The position numbers and the translations under genes are program-made. Of a stretch of 64,000 nt of DNA, positions 26,285 to 36,575 are shown one piece after another. Numbering within the stretch: the stretch's first letter is position 1; every line of letters starts with the position of its first letter. Under the pieces are notes generated by a model. That model saw nothing but the letters and a program-made list of their open reading frames with translations, did no database searches and was not told the DNA's origin. The stretch covers positions 3,464,001-3,528,000 of the forward strand of contig CP087965.1 of assembly GCA_024703855.1 (NCBI GenBank), in the 5' to 3' direction. The DNA comes from Polaromonas sp. P2-4. GTDB taxonomy: Bacteria; Pseudomonadota; Gammaproteobacteria; Burkholderiales; Burkholderiaceae_C.

Positions 26285-26366
26285 TGCAGGTTCAGCCCAA
26301 AGTGCAGGACCTGCTACACCGTGTGGGGCGCATCCTGACCCAGAAGACCAAGGACAAGCTGCGTTA
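26285..26366 (+). pseudogene. unassigned C-terminal gene fragment between the GT stump and the IS element
   Basis: An open stretch reading VQPKVQDLLHRVGRILTQKT followed by KDKLR and TAA at about 26366. The amphipathic, Lys-rich ending looks like a genuine protein C-terminus, possibly of an older transposase, but I do not recognise it. It is in a different frame from the GT stump. Confidence 0.35.
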
Positions 26367-26507
26367 ACAGATGGCATGGTCGTCCCACCTACCGCGCTGC
26401 TGTTGACGTGAGGCATTGCCCCAGCTGAGGGTGGGGCCTCGCAGCAACGGCATCAATGTGCCAAAGTGGAAATTGTTCGCAACCACTTCAAGCCTGGAGG
26501 CCCCACC

Positions 26508-27554
26508 ATGAAATCTACCGCACAACTTCCCGTCGTTGGAATGGATATTGCCAAAAATGTTTTTCAGCTCCACATCGTGGATGCCGAGACAGGTGAAATA
26601 CAGCGGCGCAAACTCAAGCGCGCCAAGGTGGCCGAGTTCTTCGCCAACCGCCAGCCCTCGCTGGTGGCTATTGAAGCTTGCGGCGGGGCGCACCACTGGG
26701 CACGCACTCTGCTGGCGATGGGCCACGAGGTCAAGCTGCTGCCGGCCAAGCATGTGCGGGCCTTCGTGCTGCGCGACAAGACCGACGCGCTCGATGCGCA
26801 AGCCATCTGGGTGGCTGCCCAGCAGCCGCACATCCGGGAGGTGCCCGTCAAAAGCGAGCAGCAGCAAGCCTGCCTGAGCCTGCACCGCATACGCGCACAG
26901 TTAATGAAGATGCGCATCATGCAAACGAACGCTTTGCGTGGCTTGCTCTGTGAGTTCGGCATCGTGCTGCCTAAGGGGCACAAGAAGCTGCTCCAGTCCA
27001 TCCAGGGTGAGCTGGCCAAAGCCCAGCAGGACAACCGTTTGTCAGAGGTAGTTGTCCTGAGCGTGCAGGAGCAGCTCAAGCGAATCGATGCCTTGCAAGA
27101 GGACATCGACCGGCTTGACCGGCGGCTGGCTGCCATGGTCAGGCAAAACCAGCACATGTTGGCCGTGCAGGCGATTCCAGGCATAGGCCCGCTGACGGCA
27201 ACAGCGTTGGTGGCCACCGTTGCGGACCTGTCGACATTCAAGAGCGGGCGGCAGTTTGCCGCCTGGCTGGGCCTGACGCCGCGACAGGTGGGCACGGGCG
27301 GCAAGACGCAACAACTGGGAATTTCCAAGCGGGGCGACACTTACTTGCGCACCTTGCTGGTTCACGGGGCGAGAACCGTCGTCGGCCGCAGCGCGCACAA
27401 CAGCTGGCTCGAACGGCTGTTGCAGCGACGCCACTTCAACGTGGTGGTTGCGGCGCTGGCCAACAAGATGGCACGCACGGCCTGGGCGGTCCTGGCCAAA
27501 GGCAAAGCCTTTGACCCACTCAAGTGGAATCCGACCGAGGCTGCCGCGACCTGA
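26508..27554 (+). CDS. IS110/IS1111-family transposase (DEDD recombinase)
   Basis: An intact 348-residue protein from the ATG at 26508. The N-terminal RuvC-like domain has VVGMDIAKNVFQLHIVD, LVAIEACGGAHHWARTL and LRDKTDALDAQAIWVAA, supplying the Asp-Glu-Asp-Asp set. A coiled linker (LKRIDALQEDIDRLDRRLAA) leads to the Transposase_20 domain with MLAVQAIPGIGPLTATALVA, FAAWLGLTPRQVGTGGK and the Ser nucleophile region near GARTVVGRSAHNSWLERLL. These enzymes work with an element-encoded guide RNA. The intact frame suggests recent activity. Confidence 0.95.
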   Translation: MKSTAQLPVVGMDIAKNVFQLHIVDAETGEIQRRKLKRAKVAEFFANRQPSLVAIEACGGAHHWARTLLAMGHEVKLLPAKHVRAFVLRDKTDALDAQAIWVAAQQPHIREVPVKSEQQQACLSLHRIRAQLMKMRIMQTNALRGLLCEFGIVLPKGHKKLLQSIQGELAKAQQDNRLSEVVVLSVQEQLKRIDALQEDIDRLDRRLAAMVRQNQHMLAVQAIPGIGPLTATALVATVADLSTFKSGRQFAAWLGLTPRQVGTGGKTQQLGISKRGDTYLRTLLVHGARTVVGRSAHNSWLERLLQRRHFNVVVAALANKMARTAWAVLAKGKAFDPLKWNPTEAAAT

Positions 27555-27817
27555 AATCTAGAGCCAAGTCTGGATCAGTTGGTTACGAAATACTAATTTT
27601 TTTGAAGGAGAGCCTGCACCAAGCGATGTGATGGGTCACAGGTCAAACCGGGGCGGGGACATTCCGACTAGGGCCTTGGGCAATCAGCCCGGGTAACAGA
27701 TAGGAACCTCGCCCGCGAATGCCATCAGGGCCAGCAGGAAAACAAGCCTGCACAAACAGGCCGAATGTAAGACTGCAAGCCCTTTGAAACTTCACGCCGC
27801 CCAATCTTGCTTTCCTT
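27555..27817 (+). other. 3' noncoding segment of the IS1111-like element, candidate guide (seek/bridge) RNA region
   Basis: About 260 bases between the transposase stop and the right inverted repeat carry no credible ORF but several GC-rich pairable blocks (for example AACCGGGGCGGGGACATTCC and GGGCAATCAGCCCGGGTAAC). In IS1111-group elements the structured guide RNA is known to be encoded downstream of the transposase. I infer this is its location; I have not folded it. Confidence 0.45.
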
Positions 27818-27840
27818 GGGACGACCATGTAAGGCCCTAG

Positions 27841-28998
27841 TCAGGTGCGTGAGGCCGCGGCCCTATACGCATCCACCGTCTGGCTGACACATTTTGCCCA
27901 CGTAAACTCTTTGCTGCGCGCAAGTGCCCATTGCGCCATGGTTTGCCGCATATCCGGTGCGCTGAGGACCTGTTCCATGGCGCCGGCCAAGCCGTCCACA
28001 TCCTGCGGGTCGATCAGTACACCGGTGTCGCCCACGACTTCGGGAATCGAAGAAACGTTGGACGCGATGACGGGGACGCCGCTGGCCATCGCCTCCAACG
28101 GCGGCAACCCGAAACCTTCATAGACGGATGGATAGACAAGCGCCTGTGCACCGGCGATGACGATAGCCAGATCTTCACGCGAGACATACCCTAACTGGCG
28201 GATTTCTCCGGCGCTGATCAAGGGCGCCATCTGTTGCTCCAAAGCCGAGGTGTGCCAGCCCTTCATTCCGACCAGTACCAATGGGTACTGTTTTCTGCAA
28301 CTCGCGGCGCGAGTTGCATGAACGCGTGCAAGGCCACCTTCAAGTTTTTGCGGGGCTCCAGCGTGCCGACCGCGAGCAGATATTGGCCATGCGTCAAGCC
28401 ATGTCGCTGCAAGACCGGCTGGGTTTCCTCAACTGAACGCGGGTGAAAGAGTGGCTCGACGCCCAGCATGACCGGCCGAATTCGCTCCGCCTGCACGCCG
28501 AACACCTCTATCAACTCGCGCTTGACGAATTCAGAGTCAGTCAAAATTAGAGATGCGCGCTCAAGTCCCGGCTGGAAGTATTTGTCCATCGCCCTGCACG
28601 CGCACTATCGGATGCATTTCAGGATAACGTATCCATGAGAGATCGTGAACGGTGATGATGCTAGGTCCGTCAAAACGATAGGCGAGGATATTTGGCTCGT
28701 GATAAAGGTCGTGTCGCGTTCGTCGAGCGCCTTTCGAGAAGTGGTGCTGCTGAACTGCCCTTACCACACCATACGAATTAGGCAGAAGCCGGTGCACCAA
28801 AGTTTTGATGGTTGTCACACTTGGCAATGGCTTTGTACGAACTTCGCTACTCCAGCCAGAACCGTAGAAGAAATTTGCGTTTACACCGTCCAATTGTTGC
28901 AATCCCAATGCCAGATGATGGGCATATTGGCCAATACCTGTCAGTGGTGAAAGTAACGCTGTTGCGTTAAAGGCGACTTGCATCATCTCGTCTTTCAT
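27841..28998 (-). CDS. family 4 glycosyltransferase (mannosyl/rhamnosyltransferase-like), two frameshifts
   Basis: About 385 residues. It begins MMQVAFNATALLSPLTGIGQ near 28986 (an outer ATG at 28998 is possible). The acceptor-side domain continues HDLYHEPNILAYRFDGPSII TVHDLSWIRYPE. Breaks near 28592 and 28275 are bridged by RASLILTDSEFVKRELIEVF and LLAVGTLEPRKNLKVALHAF. The donor site is GYVSREDLAIVIAGAQALVY followed by PSVYEGFGLPPLEAMASGVP with the E-x7-E motif. It ends RAAASRT at 27841, eleven bases from the IS inverted repeat, so the IS inserted just past its stop. It overlaps the mutarotase gene by about 30 bases. Probably adds D-rhamnose or mannose. Confidence 0.9.
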
Positions 28999-29817
28999 TT
29001 GATTGTGTTTTTTTCTGAGTGCTGATTGTCAGCGTACCGTTAAATACTGCGCCTGGCACCAGCTTCGCTGGTCGCGTTACGCATACCGGCTCCAGGCAAA
29101 CAAAGCGTCGCCAGTCGCCAGCTGGCAGATCCGGTAGTGCATCACCGCCTGCCTGGCCGGGGTTCCACACCATCCATTGATCAAAGCCACTGGCCGTCAA
29201 CGTCAGCCGCTGGGAGCCGGTGAACAGCGTGAGCGGCGGGCAGGCGCCGTAAAGCCGTTCAAACGGCTGGCTACCCCAACCGGGCGGGGCCGTCCGGCTC
29301 GATAGTCAGGCTTGCGTCGTAACGATCCTGGACGGGCAAGCCCGTCAGGCCGGCCAGGGTGCAGGCTTGCACGTCATCCACCGCAAAGTAGGGGTGCAGG
29401 CCACCTGTCCAGGTGAAGGCACTGGTGCCAGTGTTGGTGATCTGCAAGCTCATGCAGAAGCCGTTTTGCGACACCTCGGCCAGCAGGGCCAGATGGGCGG
29501 CGTGTGGCCAATCCGCGAACTGCCCGGGCGCTATCGCCAGTTCAAAGGCCACGCTATGCGCCTGATCTGACGAGGACTCCCGTACCAGTGTCCAGAGAGT
29601 TGTGCGCGCGAAGCCATGTTTGAGTAAGGGCCCACGATCGGCAAACTGCGGGAACAGCACTGGCACGCCACCGCGCGGGCATTGAGCCACTCGGGGAAAT
29701 AATGGGGCTGAGATAGAAAATTCCGGCTCCCAATCCCAGATGCGCCTGCAGAATCTGGGCGCCAGGCCGTGCATGTGTCAGCCTGGGCATGGCCGATGCG
29801 TGGTTCACAGTGAACAT
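28967..29817 (-). CDS. D-hexose-6-phosphate mutarotase-like (aldose 1-epimerase family), two frameshifts
   Basis: About 283 residues. The order of blocks is MPRLTHARPGAQILQAHLGL, IFYLSPIISP, then after a break near 29690 GGVPVLFPQFADRGPLLKHG FARTTLWTL, WTGGLHPYFAVDD (catalytic His) and, after a break near 29275, LTASGFDQWMVWNPGQAG and WRRFVCLEPVCV (catalytic Glu). These match YeaD-type epimerases. It interconverts anomers of phosphorylated hexoses. It is unusual in an O-antigen locus; it starts six bases after rmd stops and overlaps the next glycosyltransferase, so it is part of the same transcript. Confidence 0.85.
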
Positions 29818-29823
29818 CGCCGT

Positions 29824-31775
<1,952 letters not shown>

Positions 31776-31910
31776 TCAGTGTGTTGCGCCTGAAGGATGG
31801 ACATTCGCATTCCCTGACTCGCTGAGGCCCTCTTCAGTCGAACCTATTTGAATCGCCGTAAAACTCTCTCCATGATGGTGGTGGTTTTTTCAGAAACGTT
31901 CGGTGTGATC

Positions 31911-34142
31911 TTATTTGGTTTGAGTTAATAAATAAGCAGGGTTTAGCTTCAAGAAATTCGATTCGAGACTGGATTCAAGAGATTGCCACGCTACTTCACG
32001 ACTAACTTGCCCACTTGAAAGTAGTCCGAGCAGGTGGGTAAGCCCGTCGTGGTCTGCAGGACGCCCAAGGATGGTGAAGTAGGCGTTATGGATAAACTCT
32101 TCGTCAGTCAGTTTTGAAGCAGCCTTGCGTGCCTCGACATCGAATAGCCACCCGTCCTTGATAGCCGCTTTGCACACCACCAGGCCAGCTCTTTTTAGAT
32201 GGTTTGTCAGGATCTCAGCGGTGAAGCCGGATAAGTGATAGTCGCCGTTATAAGCTTGTGTTCCGTACATCAAGTGCACTATCTTTTCTGCATTTTCTGC
32301 CGGACGATTTTCTGGTTTTGAAAGCAATTCAAACATTCCCATAAGACTGGGAATTCGTATTTCTAATACACCATCTGAGGAAAGTAGCCGACTCCATTCT
32401 TTCAGTGCCACATGGGTCTTAGCACGTTCCAAGTGCTCAAGTACGTCTTGAGCAACGATGAGATCAAAATGCGCGCTTGGAAGCATGGGTAGATCACATA
32501 CGTCCGATATGAGGTCCGGTGAATGAGCGCTGTGGAGGTCTACATTTAAGTAGCCAGGCCTTTTGTCCCATCCGCATCCAACGTTCAGCTTCCTAGGTAG
32601 CGGATCGGGTAGATGGATTGGTTGCGGATCATTCATGTTTGGTTTCCTTTGTGAGTGGTTTCGCAGAGGGGCATTTTTGTGAGGGTCCACCGTGCCATTG
32701 CATTCACTTCCGCCTAGCGCAAGAGCATAAGATACTATTTCTGCACCGGTTTGCTTCCACTGGGTAGGTTCGTATTCAGCTTCAATTCTCTTTGCTCGGT
32801 CAAAAACATCTTGTGTATTTCGTGAATACCAAAGCAGACGTTCGGCCCATCGTGGAATATCCCACGGGTCAATGTACTCAATCAGGTCGCCACCGACTTC
32901 AGGAATTGATGCTGAGTTGGACGCCAAGCAGAACTTGCCGGCCGCCAAACTTTCCGCTACAGGAAGCCCCCAACCTTCATAGAGTGATGGGTAGACGGTG
33001 AATAAGGCCTTTTTGTAGAGCGCCCCAAGCTCTGCATCGGTGACATGATTTAACACTTTAATCAGGTCGGCCGTGCGTGGATCTAACCGAAGGTCAGCCA
33101 TGAGTTCACTCACGCCCCAACCCGGCATCCCCACAAAGACCAAGAGCGGTAGATCTTTCTCGCCTTGGTCAACCAGCCGTGTATAGGCTCGGTATAAAGT
33201 CTCATGATTCTTTCGGCGCTCAATAGTAGAGACAAACAGGATGTACCGAGCTCCTAGTACCTTAGCCACATCAGACGAGATCGAATCAGCTGAGGCGACC
33301 GGCAGTTGACACCCCAGTTTTACCACCGACATCGGCGGATTGGGTGTGCCGAGTTCAGTAAGAAATGCCTTGAGATCACTTTTAGAACATTCCGAAATAC
33401 ACAGAATTTCGTCAGCGCACCAAGCTACGTTGTAAAAATAACGGACGAAGACGTCGGCAACCCACTCTAGAGTCAAGTGCGGGAACTTGATTGGAATAAT
33501 GTCATAGCAAAAAAGAACAACTTTGAATTCGTACTGTTTTTTTAAAGAATACAGATGAGCAAGGTCGCCGTGGTTCCAATCAGCTCCCATTGACAGGTAC
33601 ACATCGTTCTTGCCGAAAGGCGCGACTCCAATCAATGCAGCTTGTGCAGCTTGTGCAGGTTGTGCAGGTTGTGCAGGTTGTGCAGGAGTTCCATTTTGCG
33701 CGGGTTGAAAAAGGTTTTGAAGGCCCTGCGGAATTCTGCGCAACCCCTGAAAAGCGGCCATGAACGAATTCTTGCGGGTTCGCGCAAAATTGAGTACCGG
33801 CTCTCGTAGAGTGCGAGGTAGTCTGTTGATTAATTGCAGTAGCACGTGATGAGCGCGTTGCTCCCGCGTCAGAGGCGCCGATACTGGCAACGAAGGCGGT
33901 AATTGTTTAACTGCCTCAATAGACTCATGCCGTTCGTTGACGCTAATGCGATTCAGTGCAGAGCGCACGTCAGCGACAGAAACCTCCATGAAACCACCGG
34001 CACCATCAAATCGGCAAAAACGAAAGTTCTCGCCAGTTTGAGACAGTGCATATTCCACGCACTCTGCCTCTACTCTGACAACCCCAACAGCAGGGCGCTG
34101 CCAGAGAAGAATGGTCGATACATCTAGCCAAATTCTATTCAT
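31911..34142 (-). CDS. glycosyltransferase family 4 / SAM methyltransferase / DUF4214 fusion
   Basis: An intact 743-residue multidomain protein. Residues 1-160 form an N-terminal extension (MNRIWLDVSTILLWQRPAVG) ending in a PAQ-repeat linker. Residues about 175-485 are GT4: VYLSMGADWNHGDLAHLYSL, ILFVSTIERRKNHETLYRAY, and YPSLYEGWGLPVAESLAAGK with the E-x7-E motif. Residues about 515-690 are a class I methyltransferase: KLNVGCGWDKRPGYLNVDLH and FDLIVAQDVLEHLERAKTHV. Residues about 690-740 resemble DUF4214: EEFIHNAYFTILGRPADHDG. It probably transfers a sugar and methylates the glycan or its product. Its start overlaps the upstream GT gene by 8 bases. AT-richer than the neighbours, suggesting acquisition. 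Confidence 0.87.
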   Translation of the reverse strand: MNRIWLDVSTILLWQRPAVGVVRVEAECVEYALSQTGENFRFCRFDGAGGFMEVSVADVRSALNRISVNERHESIEAVKQLPPSLPVSAPLTREQRAHHVLLQLINRLPRTLREPVLNFARTRKNSFMAAFQGLRRIPQGLQNLFQPAQNGTPAQPAQPAQPAQAAQAALIGVAPFGKNDVYLSMGADWNHGDLAHLYSLKKQYEFKVVLFCYDIIPIKFPHLTLEWVADVFVRYFYNVAWCADEILCISECSKSDLKAFLTELGTPNPPMSVVKLGCQLPVASADSISSDVAKVLGARYILFVSTIERRKNHETLYRAYTRLVDQGEKDLPLLVFVGMPGWGVSELMADLRLDPRTADLIKVLNHVTDAELGALYKKALFTVYPSLYEGWGLPVAESLAAGKFCLASNSASIPEVGGDLIEYIDPWDIPRWAERLLWYSRNTQDVFDRAKRIEAEYEPTQWKQTGAEIVSYALALGGSECNGTVDPHKNAPLRNHSQRKPNMNDPQPIHLPDPLPRKLNVGCGWDKRPGYLNVDLHSAHSPDLISDVCDLPMLPSAHFDLIVAQDVLEHLERAKTHVALKEWSRLLSSDGVLEIRIPSLMGMFELLSKPENRPAENAEKIVHLMYGTQAYNGDYHLSGFTAEILTNHLKRAGLVVCKAAIKDGWLFDVEARKAASKLTDEEFIHNAYFTILGRPADHDGLTHLLGLLSSGQVSREVAWQSLESSLESNFLKLNPAYLLTQTK
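33635..33687. repeat. 9-bp tandem repeat encoding a Pro-Ala-Gln linker
   Basis: Five to six copies of TTGTGCAGG/C on the plus strand, read on the minus strand as Pro-Ala-Gln or Ala-Ala-Gln triplets. The unit length keeps the frame, so copy-number change would only lengthen or shorten the flexible linker between the N-terminal part and the glycosyltransferase domain. Confidence 0.85.
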
Positions 34143-35368
34143 GCTTCCCCATTTTCCGCTTCATCGCAGTGGTGACCAGTGGTGGAATTGATGCAAGACA
34201 TCGGTCCCACCGCAGTGTTTCTAACAGCTGAACGTCTCGTTTATTCGCGGCGATTTGTTTCGGTGGACGAGCCAGCACATCGCGAATTGCCGTGTGAAAT
34301 TGTGCAGGGTTTCTTGCCACTGTAATTTCGGATAGGCCCACAAATTTTTCAAACCCGCGAAGCTGATCTCTGAACCGATCACGTGGGCTCCTGAATAAAT
34401 CGCCTCGGCAGTCTTGATATTGGATCCCCCCCATGGGCAATGGGTAACAGGAAGCCATGAGCCAAGGTTTTTACCGCGGCCAAGTCTTCGTCGTCGAGTG
34501 TGTGGAGCAGTTGAAGTCGCGCTGAGTTAAGCGAGTGCCATCGGGTTGCTGCGAACTCGCGAGCGATGAACTCGCTAACGCTGCCGGCGATAACAAGGCG
34601 TGAATCGGGTGGTAGGCTACCCAAGGAGTTGCCCAAGCATTGAGGGAAGCCGTTGAAATTGGGTGGATGCGCGCTCGCCACATACAGCAGCCACGGAGTC
34701 TGCGGCAATCGCGGTTTCCATTTTTCCAGTGCTTGTGGGGTGGCCTCCCAGGGCGCAATGCCGTTCGCTGCAAGAACTGCATTTTTAGCCCCCCATTTCA
34801 CCAAGGTGTCTAGATCAGATTGTGTAACGGCAAGGACTACGTCTGCCTCGGCACTGGCCAACTTCTCGAGTGCGTCAATTTCCAAGGCGATATCGTCTGC
34901 ATCCCGGACATCAGCGTTGCGCAGGATATCATGCTTGAGCGGCGCCTCAATATTTTGCGAGCCATAGATGAGGCAAGCACCTTTGTACTCTTGAATTTGC
35001 TTAATTCTCTGTGCCAAGGGCCACAACCACGGCTGCTCGACGTGTACGGCTTCTATCTGCACCGGCAATTTTTCCAGGACTGCTGGCAAAGCCCCGCCTT
35101 CGGCTGCTGCATAGCGACCCGCTAACAGGTCGCTGATGAGGGGGGCAGCGTATTCTCGATATTTGCGAAACGGCGTGGTTGCTGGAAATGGAATATCCCG
35201 CTTCCCCAGGCTATTGGGCGCATAGCCTCCAGTTTCGTATATGGCAATGCTTTCAACCTGCCAGCCAGCATCCGCATAAGTTTTGGCGATGTTGGCAAGT
35301 CTAATTTGCCCACCGTGTCGCGGCTCAACGATCGGATATGTGCTTAGGAGTAAGACCGTTGGTTTCAT
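34135..35368 (-). CDS. family 4-like glycosyltransferase, two frameshifts near the C-terminus
   Basis: About 410 residues from the ATG at 35368. The N-terminal fold reads MKPTVLLLSTYPIVEPRHGG QIRLANIAKTYADAGWQVES. The middle has VEQPWLWPLAQRIKQI and CLIYGSQNIEAPLKHDIL. The donor domain has PWLLYVASAHPPNFNGF and AHGFLLPIAHGG. Frames change near 34430 and 34360; the middle frame gives GSNIKTAEAIYSGAHVIGSE, the conserved sugar-nucleotide acid region, and the last frame gives GFEKFVGLSEITVARNPAQF. The stop overlaps the fusion gene start (ATGAATAG). Donor and linkage unknown. Confidence 0.85.
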
Positions 35369-35461
35369 TTCTTCTTTTTGACGCGCATTGTTATGGCGTT
35401 CCCGATGTGCTTGATCAAGCTGGATAGCCAACGTCCCGGTGCGGTTATACGCCATGAGCCG

Positions 35462-36575
35462 CTAGTGTAGACCTGCGTTCAACTCACACGCGAGTTGTTG
35501 AGTTTTGGTTTCAAGTTCTTGAACCTTGCTTCCGAGTTGATCGACATTGCTGTTCAACGCGAGTCGTTGAGTTTTGGTTTCGAGTTCTTGAACCTTGTCC
35601 CCGAGTTGATCGACTTTGCTGTTCAACGCGAGTCGTTGAGTTTTGGTTTCGAGTTCTTGAACCTTGTCCCCGAGTTGATCGACTTTGCTGTTCAACGCGA
35701 GTCGTTGAGTTTTGGTTTCGAGTTCTTGAACCTTGTCCCCGAGTTGATCGACTTTGCTGTTCAACGCGAGTCGTTGAGTTTTGGTTTCGAGTTCTTGAAC
35801 CTTGTCCCCGAGTTGATCGACTTTGCCCGATGTCTGTCGGTCGTAAGCATTGGCGAGCCACTCCAGAGTCAGACCGTGTTCCTGTTCAAATGGATGGCTG
35901 GTGATGGAAAGTGACTCGGTGGGCGCCGACTTTTGTGCAACGATCGCGTAGTCAGGACTGACACCTTGGAAGCACAGTCAACAGGCTCAGGTGACTACTG
36001 GATGCCAATCCACTCCATTCTTGCAGGCGCAAAGTCTTTACTCTGCCAAAGCCGTAATGTTCAGGAAGAAACGCAAGGAGCAAGGGGGGCAGTGGACGCT
36101 GATGTGTGGGATCGAGATAAAAATTTGAGGTGCCGACGGCAATATTTTCTGGGTTCGGGGTTTCCAGTATTAACAACCCGGCCGGCTTCAGTACTCGCAA
36201 TGATTCTTGTACCAAGGTCTGCAGATCGGCAAACGCAAGATGCTCTGCAATATGAAAGCCAGAGACGATACATTGGCTTTCATCCGGCAACCGTTTAAGG
36301 AGTGAAATTGCATCCCCAATTTCTGCGCGCAGTCCCAAGGCATGACAACTCTCAAGCATCGCGCCATCAAGGTCAATGCCCTGTGCTTCGATGCCCTCCG
36401 CATCCAGCAGTTCAAGCCATTCACCGCGACCGCATCCCAAGTCAACCGCGCTAACAGAGGAGTACAGCTTGAAAAGCGCACGAGCAAACGGGAGGTACAC
36501 ATGCAGGCGCGACTTGATTTCTTCACGTGAGCCGCGGAACTTTTCCTCTAATGCCCGGTAAAAGTCTTGACTCAT
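35462..36575 (-). CDS. SAM methyltransferase with C-terminal repeat coiled coil (WbdD-like chain terminator), one frameshift
   Basis: About 370 residues. The ATG at 36575 overlaps the wzt stop as ATGA. Residues 1-200: MSQDFYRALEEKFRGSREEI, SSVSAVDLGCGRGEWLELLD (SAM motif I), SGFHIAEHLAFADLQTLVQE, LLILETPNPENIAVG and FYLDPTHQRPLP, the family of O-antigen methyltransferases beside Wzm/Wzt. An extra C near 35967 breaks the frame; the next frame gives QGVSPDYAIVAQK, then LTLEWLANAYDRQTSG and five near-identical 23-residue units (KVDQLGDKVQELE core), ending ELNAGLH. In E. coli WbdD a methyltransferase caps the glycan and a coiled coil sets its length. No kinase domain is present here. Confidence 0.85.
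35491..35827. repeat. 69-bp tandem repeat (five units) encoding the methyltransferase coiled coil
   Basis: TTTTGGTTTC recurs at 35503, 35572, 35641, 35710 and 35779, exactly 69 bases apart. Units 2-4 are identical or nearly so; the outermost unit (towards the stop codon) has several changes. 69 is a multiple of three, so unit gain or loss would preserve the frame while changing coiled-coil length by 23 residues (about 3.4 nm if fully helical). Confidence 0.95.

Larger units (their letters stand above)
26375..27830 (+). mobile_element. IS110-family insertion sequence, IS1111-like, with 13-bp subterminal inverted repeats
   Basis: A perfect 13-bp inverted repeat, CATGGTCGTCCCA at 26375-26387 and TGGGACGACCATG at 27818-27830, brackets a single IS110 transposase. 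Inverted repeats lying slightly inside the ends are characteristic of the IS1111 group, so the true ends should be a few bases outside these positions. The left noncoding part is ~120 bp and the right ~260 bp. It sits in the O-antigen locus between two glycosyltransferase genes, one of which is a stump. Confidence 0.85.

Noticed and set aside
35491..35827. The 69-bp tandem repeat as a CRISPR array or as a plus-strand protein.
   Set aside because: There are no unique spacers between units, and the plus-strand reading is a shadow. The minus-strand frame continues without a stop from the methyltransferase once one base is corrected, and gives a hydrophilic coiled coil.
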